This document shows positions 1-6,587 of a stretch of 14,741 nucleotides of DNA, one piece after another. Origin of the DNA: JAABUE01 sp037440925. GTDB lineage: Bacteria; Chloroflexota; Anaerolineae; Anaerolineales; Villigracilaceae. Below the pieces are notes generated by a model. That model ran no database searches. It saw only the letters and a program-made list of their open reading frames with translations, and was not told where the DNA came from. The stretch lies in NCBI GenBank assembly GCA_037440925.1, contig JBBITF010000071.1:1-14741 (forward strand). The letters are read 5' to 3'. A program made the translations under genes and the position numbers. Each line of letters begins with the position of its first letter. Within the stretch, counting starts at the first letter, position 1.

Positions 1-7
1 TTTGCTC

Positions 8-29
8 GTGCGGATTGCCAAATCCGCAC
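8..29. repeat. Inverted repeat at left edge
   Basis: A perfect 9-bp inverted repeat (GTGCGGATT / AATCCGCAC) surrounds a 4-nt loop, GCCA. It lies 63 nt before the ribokinase start. No T-tract follows, so it is not a convincing intrinsic terminator. It could be the end of an upstream transcription unit, an operator or a dispersed palindrome. Its role is unknown. The rest of 1-92 holds no gene that I can support. Confidence 0.5.
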
Positions 30-92
30 ATGCCTCCCTTGTGGGCAATCACCAGAGTATCTCGGATGGCAAAAATGTGTTTTAATGGGAGC

Positions 93-1004
93 ATGAAAAT
101 CCTCGTTGTTGGAAGCCTGAACGCCGACCTGGTGACGCGCGCGCCGCGCTTCCCCTTGCCCGGTGAAACCATCAGCGGTGAAGACCTGTCAGTCATCCCC
201 GGTGGCAAGGGCGCTAATCAGGCTGTGGCCGCCTCTCGGCAAGGAGCGCAGGTTGCCATGCTGGGGCGTGTGGGCAGTGACAGTTTTGGCCCCGTGCTTA
301 TCCGCAACTTGCAGCAAAACGGCGTTGACACCTCCCACATCCAGATTGCCCCTTCGGCTACTGGCACGGCTATTATTGTGGTAGATGCCAGCGGACAAAA
401 CAGCATTGTCCTTTCGCCCGGCGCCAACGCCAAAGTGACCCCAGCCGATGTGGATGCCTTCCCGATGCAGGGGGTGGACACACTGTTGTTACAATTCGAA
501 ATCCCGCTGGAGACCGTCCTCCACGCTGCCAGACTGGGTCGTCGAAATGGATTGCGCGTCATTCTCAACCCTGCGCCTGCTCGCCGTTTCCCCGACTCTT
601 TACTGGCTGATGTAGATATCCTGGTCCCCAACGAGAGCGAACTGGCTTTGCTCACCGATCGGCCGGTGAGCGACGTTCCCAGCGCTGAAACTGCCGCCAG
701 GGACTTGCTTACAAAGGGCGTCGAGACGGTTATCGTCACGCTCGGTAGTCAGGGAGCCTTGCTGGTTACCTCCGCACAATCCATTCACATCCCTGCTTTT
801 CCGATACAAGTCGTAGACACAACCGCCGCCGGCGACGCCTTCATCGGCGGCCTGGCTGTGGCGTTGGGGGAAGGCTACACATTGGAAGAAGCCGTGCGCC
901 ATGGAAACGCCTGTGGGGCGCTGGCGACCGCCAAATTTGGTGCGCAGCCGTCTTTGCCAACCCGGACAGAGGTGGAGCGATTTTTGAAATCTCTTACATC
1001 CTGA
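93..1004 (+). CDS. rbsK: Ribokinase-family (PfkB) sugar kinase
   Basis: This 303-residue protein has the usual length for ribokinase, which phosphorylates D-ribose to ribose 5-phosphate with ATP in the cytoplasm. Visible family features are the N-terminal GSLNADLV strand (N10 and D12 in the sugar-binding positions), the PfkB signature GGKGANQA at residues 37-44, and the C-terminal signature DTTAAGDAF starting at residue 242, with D248 as the expected catalytic base. An in-frame extension back to position 15 exists but has no family similarity. ATG 93 is preferred because family homology begins there and a GGGAGC element sits just upstream. The gene lies 84 nt before a nucleoside hydrolase, so the ribose released by that enzyme is the likely substrate. 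PfkB members also phosphorylate nucleosides and other sugars, so specificity is inferred from context and the ribokinase-like motifs. Confidence 0.88.
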   Translation: MKILVVGSLNADLVTRAPRFPLPGETISGEDLSVIPGGKGANQAVAASRQGAQVAMLGRVGSDSFGPVLIRNLQQNGVDTSHIQIAPSATGTAIIVVDASGQNSIVLSPGANAKVTPADVDAFPMQGVDTLLLQFEIPLETVLHAARLGRRNGLRVILNPAPARRFPDSLLADVDILVPNESELALLTDRPVSDVPSAETAARDLLTKGVETVIVTLGSQGALLVTSAQSIHIPAFPIQVVDTTAAGDAFIGGLAVALGEGYTLEEAVRHGNACGALATAKFGAQPSLPTRTEVERFLKSLTS

Positions 1005-1088
1005 GCGAAGGCCAGCGTGACCAAAACGACCCAAATTCATTGATGATGATCTACCCAAAGGCAACATACATCCTGAGACGCTACGAAA

Positions 1089-2033
1089 ATGACAAAACGC
1101 ATTCTCATTGACACCGATCCTGGCATAGATGATGCTCTGGCTATTCTTTTGGCGCTGGCTTCGCCAGAAATCACGCTTGAAGGATTGACAATCGTACACG
1201 GCAACTGTTCGGTAGAGCAGGGGACAAAAAACGCGCTGGCTATTCTCGAATTGGCGCAGGCGGCCTCTATCCCGGTAGCCCAAGGCTGCGACCGGCCGCT
1301 TGTGCAGCCGTCATTGCTGGCGCCCGAGACGCATGGACAGAACGGTCTGGGATACGCTCAACTCTCAAGTCCACAGCGCAGGCCCATCGTCCAGCATGGA
1401 AGCGATTTTCTCATCGAGAAAATCATGTCCAATCCGGGTGAAATCACGCTGGTAGCCATTGGCCCGCTGACCAATGTCGCATTAGCCATCCGCAAAGAAC
1501 CGCGCATTGTGCAGGCCGTCAAGGAAGTCTTTATCATGGGCGGCGCCATCCGCCACGAGGGTAACACTACGCCGTTGGCCGAGTTCAACACTTACGTGGA
1601 CCCTCATGCAGCACACATCGTCTATCACAGCGGGATGCCGATTATCCTGACGCCGCTGGATGTGACCTACCAGTGCATTTTGCAGGTCGAAGATGTGGCG
1701 CGCTTGCAAAAGATTGTCTCGCCGATCTCGTCTTTCATTGCCGATTCGACGCGCTTTTATATGGAATTCCATGATGCTTACCAGGGCATTCAGGGTTGTA
1801 TCATCAATGACCCGCTTACTTTGGCCTTAACATTTGACCCGTATTTGTGCGATTATAATGAGTATTACGTGGATGTTGACCTTTCTGGCGGAGTCTCGAT
1901 GGGTAAAACTTTTGCGGACTTTTACAAGATGACCGGCAAACCCGCCAACATGAAAGTCGCCTTGGGCGTGCGGGCGCAAGAGTTTATCCAACAATTTATG
2001 GAGCGGATGGAACGTTTGTGCCGGACCATCTGA
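1089..2033 (+). CDS. Inosine/uridine-preferring nucleoside hydrolase family protein
   Basis: Nucleoside hydrolases split the N-glycosidic bond of ribonucleosides to give free base and ribose, using a Ca2+ ion. The 314-residue protein has the usual length. The Ca2+-binding signature DTDPGIDDA is at residues 8-16, and the ribose-binding block is present as MGGAI followed by GNTTPLAEFN and DPHAA. The C-terminal metal-ligand region reads GCIINDPLTLA, with Asp at 241. The residue just before it is Asn240, where characterised IU-type enzymes have His (the proton donor to the leaving base). Substrate range may therefore differ from classical inosine/uridine hydrolases. The gene sits between a ribokinase and an ECF transporter, which supports nucleoside salvage. 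Only a weak Shine-Dalgarno-like GAG lies before ATG 1089. Confidence 0.9.
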   Translation: MTKRILIDTDPGIDDALAILLALASPEITLEGLTIVHGNCSVEQGTKNALAILELAQAASIPVAQGCDRPLVQPSLLAPETHGQNGLGYAQLSSPQRRPIVQHGSDFLIEKIMSNPGEITLVAIGPLTNVALAIRKEPRIVQAVKEVFIMGGAIRHEGNTTPLAEFNTYVDPHAAHIVYHSGMPIILTPLDVTYQCILQVEDVARLQKIVSPISSFIADSTRFYMEFHDAYQGIQGCIINDPLTLALTFDPYLCDYNEYYVDVDLSGGVSMGKTFADFYKMTGKPANMKVALGVRAQEFIQQFMERMERLCRTI

Positions 2034-2130
2034 GTAGATCTTAGGAGGTGCCAATGAAACGATGATTGCAGGCTGCAACCAGTGGTTTGCTGAGCATTTT
2101 CCTCATTTACCTCAAACAGGAGTTCATAGA
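2034..2130 (+). promoter_or_regulatory. Leader of ecfS with strong RBS and three-codon ORF
   Basis: Between the nucleoside hydrolase stop and the preferred ecfS start lies a strong Shine-Dalgarno, TAGGAGGTG (2042-2050), followed by ATG AAA CGA TGA at 2054-2065. This is an ORF of three codons. Its TGA overlaps a second ATG at 2062, which is in frame with ecfS. A second ribosome site, AGGAG (2118-2122), lies 8 nt before ATG 2131. The best RBS therefore appears to serve a minimal upstream ORF or an extended N-terminus. I recognise no riboswitch fold by eye. Confidence 0.4.
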
Positions 2131-2823
2131 ATGAAATTCATCTCTTCTATCAAAAAAGATTTCAATACCATGACCTGGGTGCTAATCCCGGTTGCGATTG
2201 CGATTAACGTGGTCATGGGTCAGATTGTGGTTTTGCTCAAATTGCCCGTTTACCTCGATTCGATAGGGACGATGCTGGTAGGCGCGCTGTGCGGTCCATG
2301 GGCTGGCGCGTTGACCGGCACCCTCTCGAACATCATCTGGGGCCTGGCAATTGATCCCAATGCCTTTCCCTGGTGGCCGGTGGCCTTTTTCATCGGCTTG
2401 GTGACCGGTTTTTGCGCCAAGGGCGGCCTGTTCAAGAGTTGGTGGAAGGTGGTCATCACCGGCTTCCTGGTGGCGTTGACCGCTGCCATCGTTTCGACGC
2501 CCATTGCAGTTTATCTGTATGGCGGCATCACAGCCAGCGGTTCCTCGTTCATCACTGCTTATTTGCTTCAGACTGGGCAAGGAGTGTTGCAGGCGGTCTT
2601 CAGCACCAATTTCCTGGTAGAGCCGGTGGATAAGATTTCGACTGCGTTGTTGGCCTTTGCTATCCTGCAGGGGTTATCCAGGCGCTTTCTGGCGCGCTTC
2701 CCGCGCCCGGAGAACGTTCAGGTCGAAACAGGCGCCGGCCGCACGCAGCTTTTCATTGCTATCGGCGTCGTCATTGTGTTAGTACTGATCGCCGCTTTTG
2801 TGTTGGTCAGGATTCTTGGTTGA
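2131..2823 (+). CDS. ECF transporter S component (substrate-binding membrane subunit)
   Basis: The 230-residue protein is very hydrophobic and resembles substrate-specific S components of energy-coupling factor importers. Roughly six membrane segments are visible, with the first at about residues 14-36. A block reading YLDSIGTMLVGALCGPWAGA followed by LTGTLSNIIWG resembles the glycine-rich early helices of this superfamily. After a charged linker (about 189-204) there is one more strongly hydrophobic segment (about 205-228), so the C-terminus has an extra helix compared with the usual six. ATG 2131 is chosen because AGGAG lies 8 nt upstream; ATG 2062 would add 23 non-hydrophobic residues. The gene sits between a nucleoside hydrolase and ecfT. 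The context points to a nucleoside or related ligand, but I cannot place it in a named S-family (BioY, ThiT, QueT and others). Confidence 0.75.
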   Translation: MKFISSIKKDFNTMTWVLIPVAIAINVVMGQIVVLLKLPVYLDSIGTMLVGALCGPWAGALTGTLSNIIWGLAIDPNAFPWWPVAFFIGLVTGFCAKGGLFKSWWKVVITGFLVALTAAIVSTPIAVYLYGGITASGSSFITAYLLQTGQGVLQAVFSTNFLVEPVDKISTALLAFAILQGLSRRFLARFPRPENVQVETGAGRTQLFIAIGVVIVLVLIAAFVLVRILG

Positions 2824-2836
2824 TTTGTTCACCTTC

Positions 2837-2866
2837 GTTGAGGCGGCAGGTAACTGCCGCCTCAAC
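2837..2866 (+). terminator. GNRA-loop hairpin between ecfS and ecfT
   Basis: A perfect 13-bp inverted repeat (GTTGAGGCGGCAG / CTGCCGCCTCAAC) closes a GTAA loop, which is a GNRA tetraloop in RNA. It starts 14 nt after the ecfS stop and ends 11 nt before the ecfT ATG. Only TTT follows, so termination would be partial at best. It could be an attenuator, or a 3'-end stabiliser that sets the S:T ratio. No Shine-Dalgarno is visible between this stem and the ecfT start. Confidence 0.6.
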
Positions 2867-2877
2867 TTTCGAACCTT

Positions 2878-3657
2878 ATGCATGAGCGTCTCTCCTTCTA
2901 CGTAAAACGTGATAGTTTCCTGCATCGCCTCAATCCACTGACCAAGTTGACGCTGGTCTTTGGTTTGATTCTGATTGCTTTTGGCAGTCCCTGGTATTGG
3001 ACGCCGCATGGCATTGTCTTGCTGGTCATCTTTCCATTGAGTTTCTTAGGAAAGGTGCAACGCGAGTATTTTCAGGCGGCGGTGCGGCTTATCCTGCCGG
3101 CGGCTGGCTTCCTTTTTATCATGCAGGCCCTTTTTCAGCCCGGCGGTGAGACGGCGCTATTACGCCTGTGGCTGCTGACCATTACCCAGGAAAGCCTGCT
3201 GTTTGCTTTTTCCAACGCCATGCGCATTTTCGTTATGGTCTCCTCTTTCACCTTGTTCCTGCTGACCACCCATCCCAGCGAGTTAATGTCCGATCTCACC
3301 CGCCGCGGTCTGCCGGGACAGTTTGCCTATGTCATTATTTCTACATTGCAAATTATCCCGCAGATGCAGGCCAAGGCGCAGACTATCATTGCCGCCCAAC
3401 GTTCGCGCGGACTAGACACCCAATCCAGTTTCAGCAAGCGGGTTGGCGCGCTGGTGCCGCTGGTAGGCCCGCTTGTCTTTGGCTCGCTGGTCGAAGTGGA
3501 AGAACGCGCTATCGCCATCGAAGCGCGCGGGTTCACGTCCAGGCGCCTGAAGACATCTTTGTACGAAATTCCCGATTCTGCTTTGGATAGGGCCCTGCGC
3601 TGGGGGTTGATAGCGATGGTTGTTGCTTCGCTGGCAAGCAGATTTCTGGTTGATTGA
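2878..3657 (+). CDS. ecfT: ECF transporter transmembrane component EcfT
   Basis: EcfT is the membrane scaffold that couples ATP hydrolysis by EcfA ATPases to movement of the S component. The 259-residue protein has the family's usual size. An N-terminal region with several membrane segments starts at about residue 22 (LTKLTLVFGLILIAFG). The cytoplasmic coupling domain carries the two Arg motifs that contact the ATPases: QRSRG at 174-178 and EARGF with ARG at 216-218. A last hydrophobic helix lies near the C-terminus. It follows the S-component gene by 54 nt, interrupted by a strong hairpin, and has no obvious ribosome-binding site. No ATPase gene is in the window, so EcfA must be encoded upstream of it or elsewhere and may be shared with other S components. 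Confidence 0.88.
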   Translation: MHERLSFYVKRDSFLHRLNPLTKLTLVFGLILIAFGSPWYWTPHGIVLLVIFPLSFLGKVQREYFQAAVRLILPAAGFLFIMQALFQPGGETALLRLWLLTITQESLLFAFSNAMRIFVMVSSFTLFLLTTHPSELMSDLTRRGLPGQFAYVIISTLQIIPQMQAKAQTIIAAQRSRGLDTQSSFSKRVGALVPLVGPLVFGSLVEVEERAIAIEARGFTSRRLKTSLYEIPDSALDRALRWGLIAMVVASLASRFLVD

Positions 3658-3680
3658 AAATCATTCAAAGAAAGCGAAAC

Positions 3681-4961
3681 ATGAACATTGCCATCATTGG
3701 CGCAGGCTACGGCGGCTTGGCGGCTGCCTATGACTTGCGCAAAGCCGGTCACAATGTAACCATTTTCGAGGCGGCCGATTTCGTGGGTGGACTGGCCAGC
3801 GGTTTCAAAGAGCCGCACTGGGACTGGTCGGTGGAGAAGTTCTACCATCACTGGTTTGCCAGCGACAGGCACATGCTTGGCCTGATTGCTGAATTGGGCT
3901 TGAGCGATCAGGTGTTGTTTCCGCGCCCGTACACAGTGCTGCTGCACAACGGCAAATGGTATCCTTTCGATTCCATCCTGAAAGCGTTGCTTTTCCCTGG
4001 GTTGGGCTGGGGCATAGACAAAATTCGCTTTGGGCTGGTCGGTTTGTATTTGCGCTTGACCAACAATTGGAAGCCGCTCGAAAAGGTTACGGTGGAAGAG
4101 TGGATGCGCAAATGGGCCGGGGCGCGAGTTTATGAGAAGATGTGGCAGCCGCTGGTCATTGGCAAGTTTGGCCCGTATCACAAGGACGTCAACATGGCTT
4201 GGATGTGGGCGCGCCTCAAGGCGCGCACCACCCGCCTTGGCACTTTTCGAGGCGGATTTCAGGCTTTTGCCGACCGCTTTGCAGAGATTCTTCGCCAGCA
4301 GGGGGTGGAGATCAGGCTGGGGGCTAGAGTAGAGTCTATTGAGCGAGAGCAAGATGGGTTGTGGGTTGGAAGCGAGAGGTTTGACCAGGTTTTGGTCACC
4401 ACATCGCCGAGTCTGATGTCGAAACTTTGTCCACAGTTGCCGAAGTCCTATTTGAAGGGATTGCTCGAACTGAAATCAATGGGCGCGGTGGTGTTGGTGA
4501 TGGCGCTCACGCGCCAACTTTCGGAAGATGGCTATTATTGGTTCAACTTGCCCAAAGAAGACGGCTTCCCGTTTCTGGCGCTGGTGGAGCATACCAATTA
4601 CGTCTCGCCGCAGCATTTCGGCGGCGACCACATTGTCTATGCCGGCGATTACCTGGAGGCCGGGCATGAGTATTTTTCGCTGAATGAGGCGCAATTGTTG
4701 GAGCGTTTTGCGCCTGCTTTGCAGCGCATCAATCCCAAATTTACGCTCGATTGGGTCAAGAAGATCTGGGTCTTCAAAACCGACTATGGCCAGCCGGTGC
4801 CGCTCTTGAACCATTCGCGGAACATCCCGCCTATCCAGACTCCCATCAAAGGGTTGTTCTTTGCTTCGATGAGCCAGGTGTATCCCTGGGATCGCGGGAC
4901 GAATTTTGCGGTGGAAATCGGCCGGCGGGCGGCGCGGATGATGCTGGAGCAAACTGGTTAA
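3681..4961 (+). CDS. FAD-dependent oxidoreductase, amine oxidase / HemY-like
   Basis: The 426-residue flavoprotein has an N-terminal dinucleotide-binding fold: IIGAGYGG at residues 5-12, then LRKAGHNVTIFEA with the acidic end of strand 2, then GGLASGF. The C-terminus has the matching FAD-contact segment YPWDRGTNFAVEIGRRAA. This layout is typical of the protoporphyrinogen oxidase / amine oxidase / UDP-galactopyranose mutase-like group, often annotated only as NAD(P)/FAD-dependent oxidoreductase. No membrane segment or signal peptide is evident. An upstream TTG at 3654 would overlap the ecfT stop, but ATG 3681 directly precedes the Rossmann strand and is preferred. The gene is co-oriented with the transport genes, 23 nt after ecfT, so it may share their transcript. 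A functional link to nucleoside use is not evident. The substrate is unknown. Confidence 0.8.
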   Translation: MNIAIIGAGYGGLAAAYDLRKAGHNVTIFEAADFVGGLASGFKEPHWDWSVEKFYHHWFASDRHMLGLIAELGLSDQVLFPRPYTVLLHNGKWYPFDSILKALLFPGLGWGIDKIRFGLVGLYLRLTNNWKPLEKVTVEEWMRKWAGARVYEKMWQPLVIGKFGPYHKDVNMAWMWARLKARTTRLGTFRGGFQAFADRFAEILRQQGVEIRLGARVESIEREQDGLWVGSERFDQVLVTTSPSLMSKLCPQLPKSYLKGLLELKSMGAVVLVMALTRQLSEDGYYWFNLPKEDGFPFLALVEHTNYVSPQHFGGDHIVYAGDYLEAGHEYFSLNEAQLLERFAPALQRINPKFTLDWVKKIWVFKTDYGQPVPLLNHSRNIPPIQTPIKGLFFASMSQVYPWDRGTNFAVEIGRRAARMMLEQTG

Positions 4962-5109
4962 GCTCCTGGAGGCTCATTTGTGCCAGCCTTTGCCGCTACT
5001 CTGGCTGAATAGTTACGTTAGTTTTTTGTAAAAACGATCATGGGGTTCTCTTTGCAGAACTGCAAGAGTTATCTTGCGCCTGACATGATGCAACACAAAT
5101 GCCGCCGCA
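4962..5109. other. Intergenic region between converging genes
   Basis: This stretch separates the + strand flavoprotein from the end of the - strand CxxC gene remnant. It contains only a weak T/A-rich hairpin (GTTTTT TGT AAAAAC, near 5019-5033) and no strong GC-rich terminator. I see no gene in it. Confidence 0.4.
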
Positions 5110-5238
5110 CTATCTCTTTCTCGGCGTGGTAGTGGAACCTATCGGCGCGTTGCCTGGATAGCAAGCGAGATTCTTGATTCGCTCCTGCTGATAGGCTTTC
5201 ATCTCTTCAGCGAGCGCCTCGGTTCCTATCACTTCCAA
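5110..5238 (-). pseudogene. In-frame coding remnant after the stop of the CxxC gene
   Basis: Directly beyond the TAA of the next gene (5241-5239), the same reading frame continues open for 42 codons to a TAG at 5112-5110. The peptide starts LEVIGTEALAEEMKAYQQER and continues IKNLACYPGN. This is a balanced, helix-like composition that looks like real protein rather than random translation. The simplest reading is that the ancestral protein was about 43 residues longer and a nonsense change, or a base-call error, split it. The last part (GSTTTPRKR) is less convincing. Confidence 0.5.
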
Positions 5239-5955
5239 TTAGGTCAACGAGCAGATCACGGGCGTATCTTCGCGTCCCTTCGGGGTAATGTCGCAGGAAA
5301 TTCCCGCTTCGTTTCCCATGTAAAGTACACTGTGAATTTCCAACGGTTTGTAGCGGTCAACATATATGCTTTGTTTACGTAACATTTTAACCAGCGCGCT
5401 CTTGGGGCGGACGGTGAGCGGCAGGCGTTCTTCCATCTTCTTGATGAGTTTCATTGCTTCGTCAACATTGTCTATGAAAGATAAGTTGTCGAACTCAGGT
5501 TGTGTCATAGGCGACTCCTTTTCTTTTTCATCAGGAAGCCAGCCTCCCGTTCTCTCAAAGTCAAGATATTCCTTGAAGCCATGTAAATTGGCAAGCATTT
5601 CCGAAGGCATGTGAGGCTTGGTAAATCCCTCTTTCCAATACGCGCGTTCTGTAGTTCCCATCGCCAGATAATCGTTGCCGATAACTTGGGGGGCGCGTTC
5701 GGAAAATAAGCGGTATAAATGTCCCTCGATTTCGTCTCGATGGGCGATCAAGATGTCGCATTTGGGACAGTAACGACAGGTGTAATTCAAGTTGATCGTA
5801 TATTCTGGCTCAACGTGGATCATCAGCGGTACTTTCTTTTGCACCGTTTTGCCTTCGCATTGCGGACAACGCGTAAAGCGCGCGTCGCTATAAGGGTTGA
5901 GAAAGAATTTATAGCGCGCAGGCAGTTCACCAAAGAAACGGGATTTGGTGGACAT
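5239..5955 (-). CDS. Uncharacterised protein with zinc-ribbon-like CxxC motifs
   Basis: I do not recognise the family. The 238-residue protein has CPQC at residues 30-33 and CRYCPKC at 60-66, a spacing compatible with a small zinc ribbon near the N-terminus. The rest is mixed charged sequence with no membrane segment or signal peptide. The ATG at 5955 is preceded by GGAAG, a plausible ribosome site. The gene starts 15 nt after the stop of the pRiA4b ORF-3-like gene, so the two are probably co-transcribed. The reading frame stops at TAA but continues as good protein-like sequence for 42 codons, so this product may be truncated. Function is unknown. Confidence 0.7.
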   Translation of the reverse strand: MSTKSRFFGELPARYKFFLNPYSDARFTRCPQCEGKTVQKKVPLMIHVEPEYTINLNYTCRYCPKCDILIAHRDEIEGHLYRLFSERAPQVIGNDYLAMGTTERAYWKEGFTKPHMPSEMLANLHGFKEYLDFERTGGWLPDEKEKESPMTQPEFDNLSFIDNVDEAMKLIKKMEERLPLTVRPKSALVKMLRKQSIYVDRYKPLEIHSVLYMGNEAGISCDITPKGREDTPVICSLT

Positions 5956-5970
5956 GGTCTTCCAAATTAA

Positions 5971-6510
5971 TCACAGTTTTACCATTCTTGCACGGGCGGC
6001 GTATTGCTGCAAAAGTGAATTGACGCCTTCAATATCGAAAAATTCGGGGTCGAAATCTTCGCCGAACCATTCCGTCATTTCTTCGTATTCAGGATGTTTG
6101 GGATTAGAGATTACTTTCAGAAAATCTTCGTAGCCCCACACACCGCCCACGTCTTCGGGCGGGCAGGCGCCTTTGCCTGCGATGCAGACGGGATATTGTT
6201 CCCCCTTCTCAATAGGCAGGATGGCTTCAACCTGGACGGTGTGTTCCCAACTGTCGCCGAAGTCGTATTCGTAGACGAATTTGAATCCCTTGCGCGTGAC
6301 GAATTGATTCAAGCGGTAGCGTTTTTCGTTTTTTATGTCGTCATAGTCGCTGTCTTCGGGGTTGCCATAATATTCCTCGTCAATGATGAACTGATGCAAG
6401 TGGCTGTCCTCCCATCCCATAACAATTTGCAGGATGTTGTGTAGTTGGTGCAACGAGATGGAATCTGGAACCAGGATTCTGCGCCAGATGGGAGGCTTGG
6501 AATCGTTCAA
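5971..6510 (-). CDS. Plasmid pRiA4b ORF-3 family protein, start frameshifted
   Basis: The protein has the hallmarks of the pRiA4b ORF-3-like family (IS1096/TnpR-type domain of unknown function): KPPIWRRI at residues 5-12, LHQLHNILQIVMGW with a histidine-rich stretch after it, YDFGDSWEH at 82-90 and CPPEDVGG at 116-123. Biochemical function is unknown. The open frame has no ATG, and the only family-consistent start inside it is TTG 6510. Upstream codons still read like the family N-terminus (IHLQIKVTL). A perfect RBS plus ATG (AAGGAG, 6 nt, ATG at 6548-6546) lies in another frame, MPTP. One extra base in the C4 run (6539-6536) would join them. A real frameshift or a homopolymer error is likely. 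It lies downstream of addA and just before the CxxC gene. Confidence 0.75.
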   Translation of the reverse strand: MNDSKPPIWRRILVPDSISLHQLHNILQIVMGWEDSHLHQFIIDEEYYGNPEDSDYDDIKNEKRYRLNQFVTRKGFKFVYEYDFGDSWEHTVQVEAILPIEKGEQYPVCIAGKGACPPEDVGGVWGYEDFLKVISNPKHPEYEEMTEWFGEDFDPEFFDIEGVNSLLQQYAARARMVKL

Positions 6511-6567
6511 TGTGACTTTGATTTGGAGATGGATTGGGGAGTGGGCATGGGATTCTCCTTATACAAG

Positions 6568-6587
6568 TCGGCGTTAGAGAACGCCGA
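6568..6587 (-). repeat. Hairpin after addA
   Basis: An 8-bp perfect inverted repeat (TCGGCGTT / AACGCCGA) with a 4-nt loop abuts the addA stop codon. The sequence after it on the - strand lacks a T-tract, so it is more likely a weak terminator or a transcript-stabilising stem between addA and the pRiA4b-like gene 20 nt further on. Confidence 0.45.

Noticed and set aside
15..92. In-frame N-terminal extension of the ribokinase
   Set aside because: The 26 extra residues lack family similarity, while ATG 93 directly begins the conserved first strand and has an RBS-like element.
600..1283. - strand open frame opposite ribokinase and nucleoside hydrolase
   Set aside because: It spans the opposite strand of two well-supported genes and their gap; no family features.
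3654..3680. TTG start adding nine residues to the FAD oxidoreductase
   Set aside because: It overlaps the ecfT stop, and the dinucleotide-binding strand begins right after ATG 3681.
3327..4352. Long - strand open frame of 341 codons
   Set aside because: It is antisense to ecfT and the FAD oxidoreductase, both with clear family motifs; the product shows no recognisable domain.
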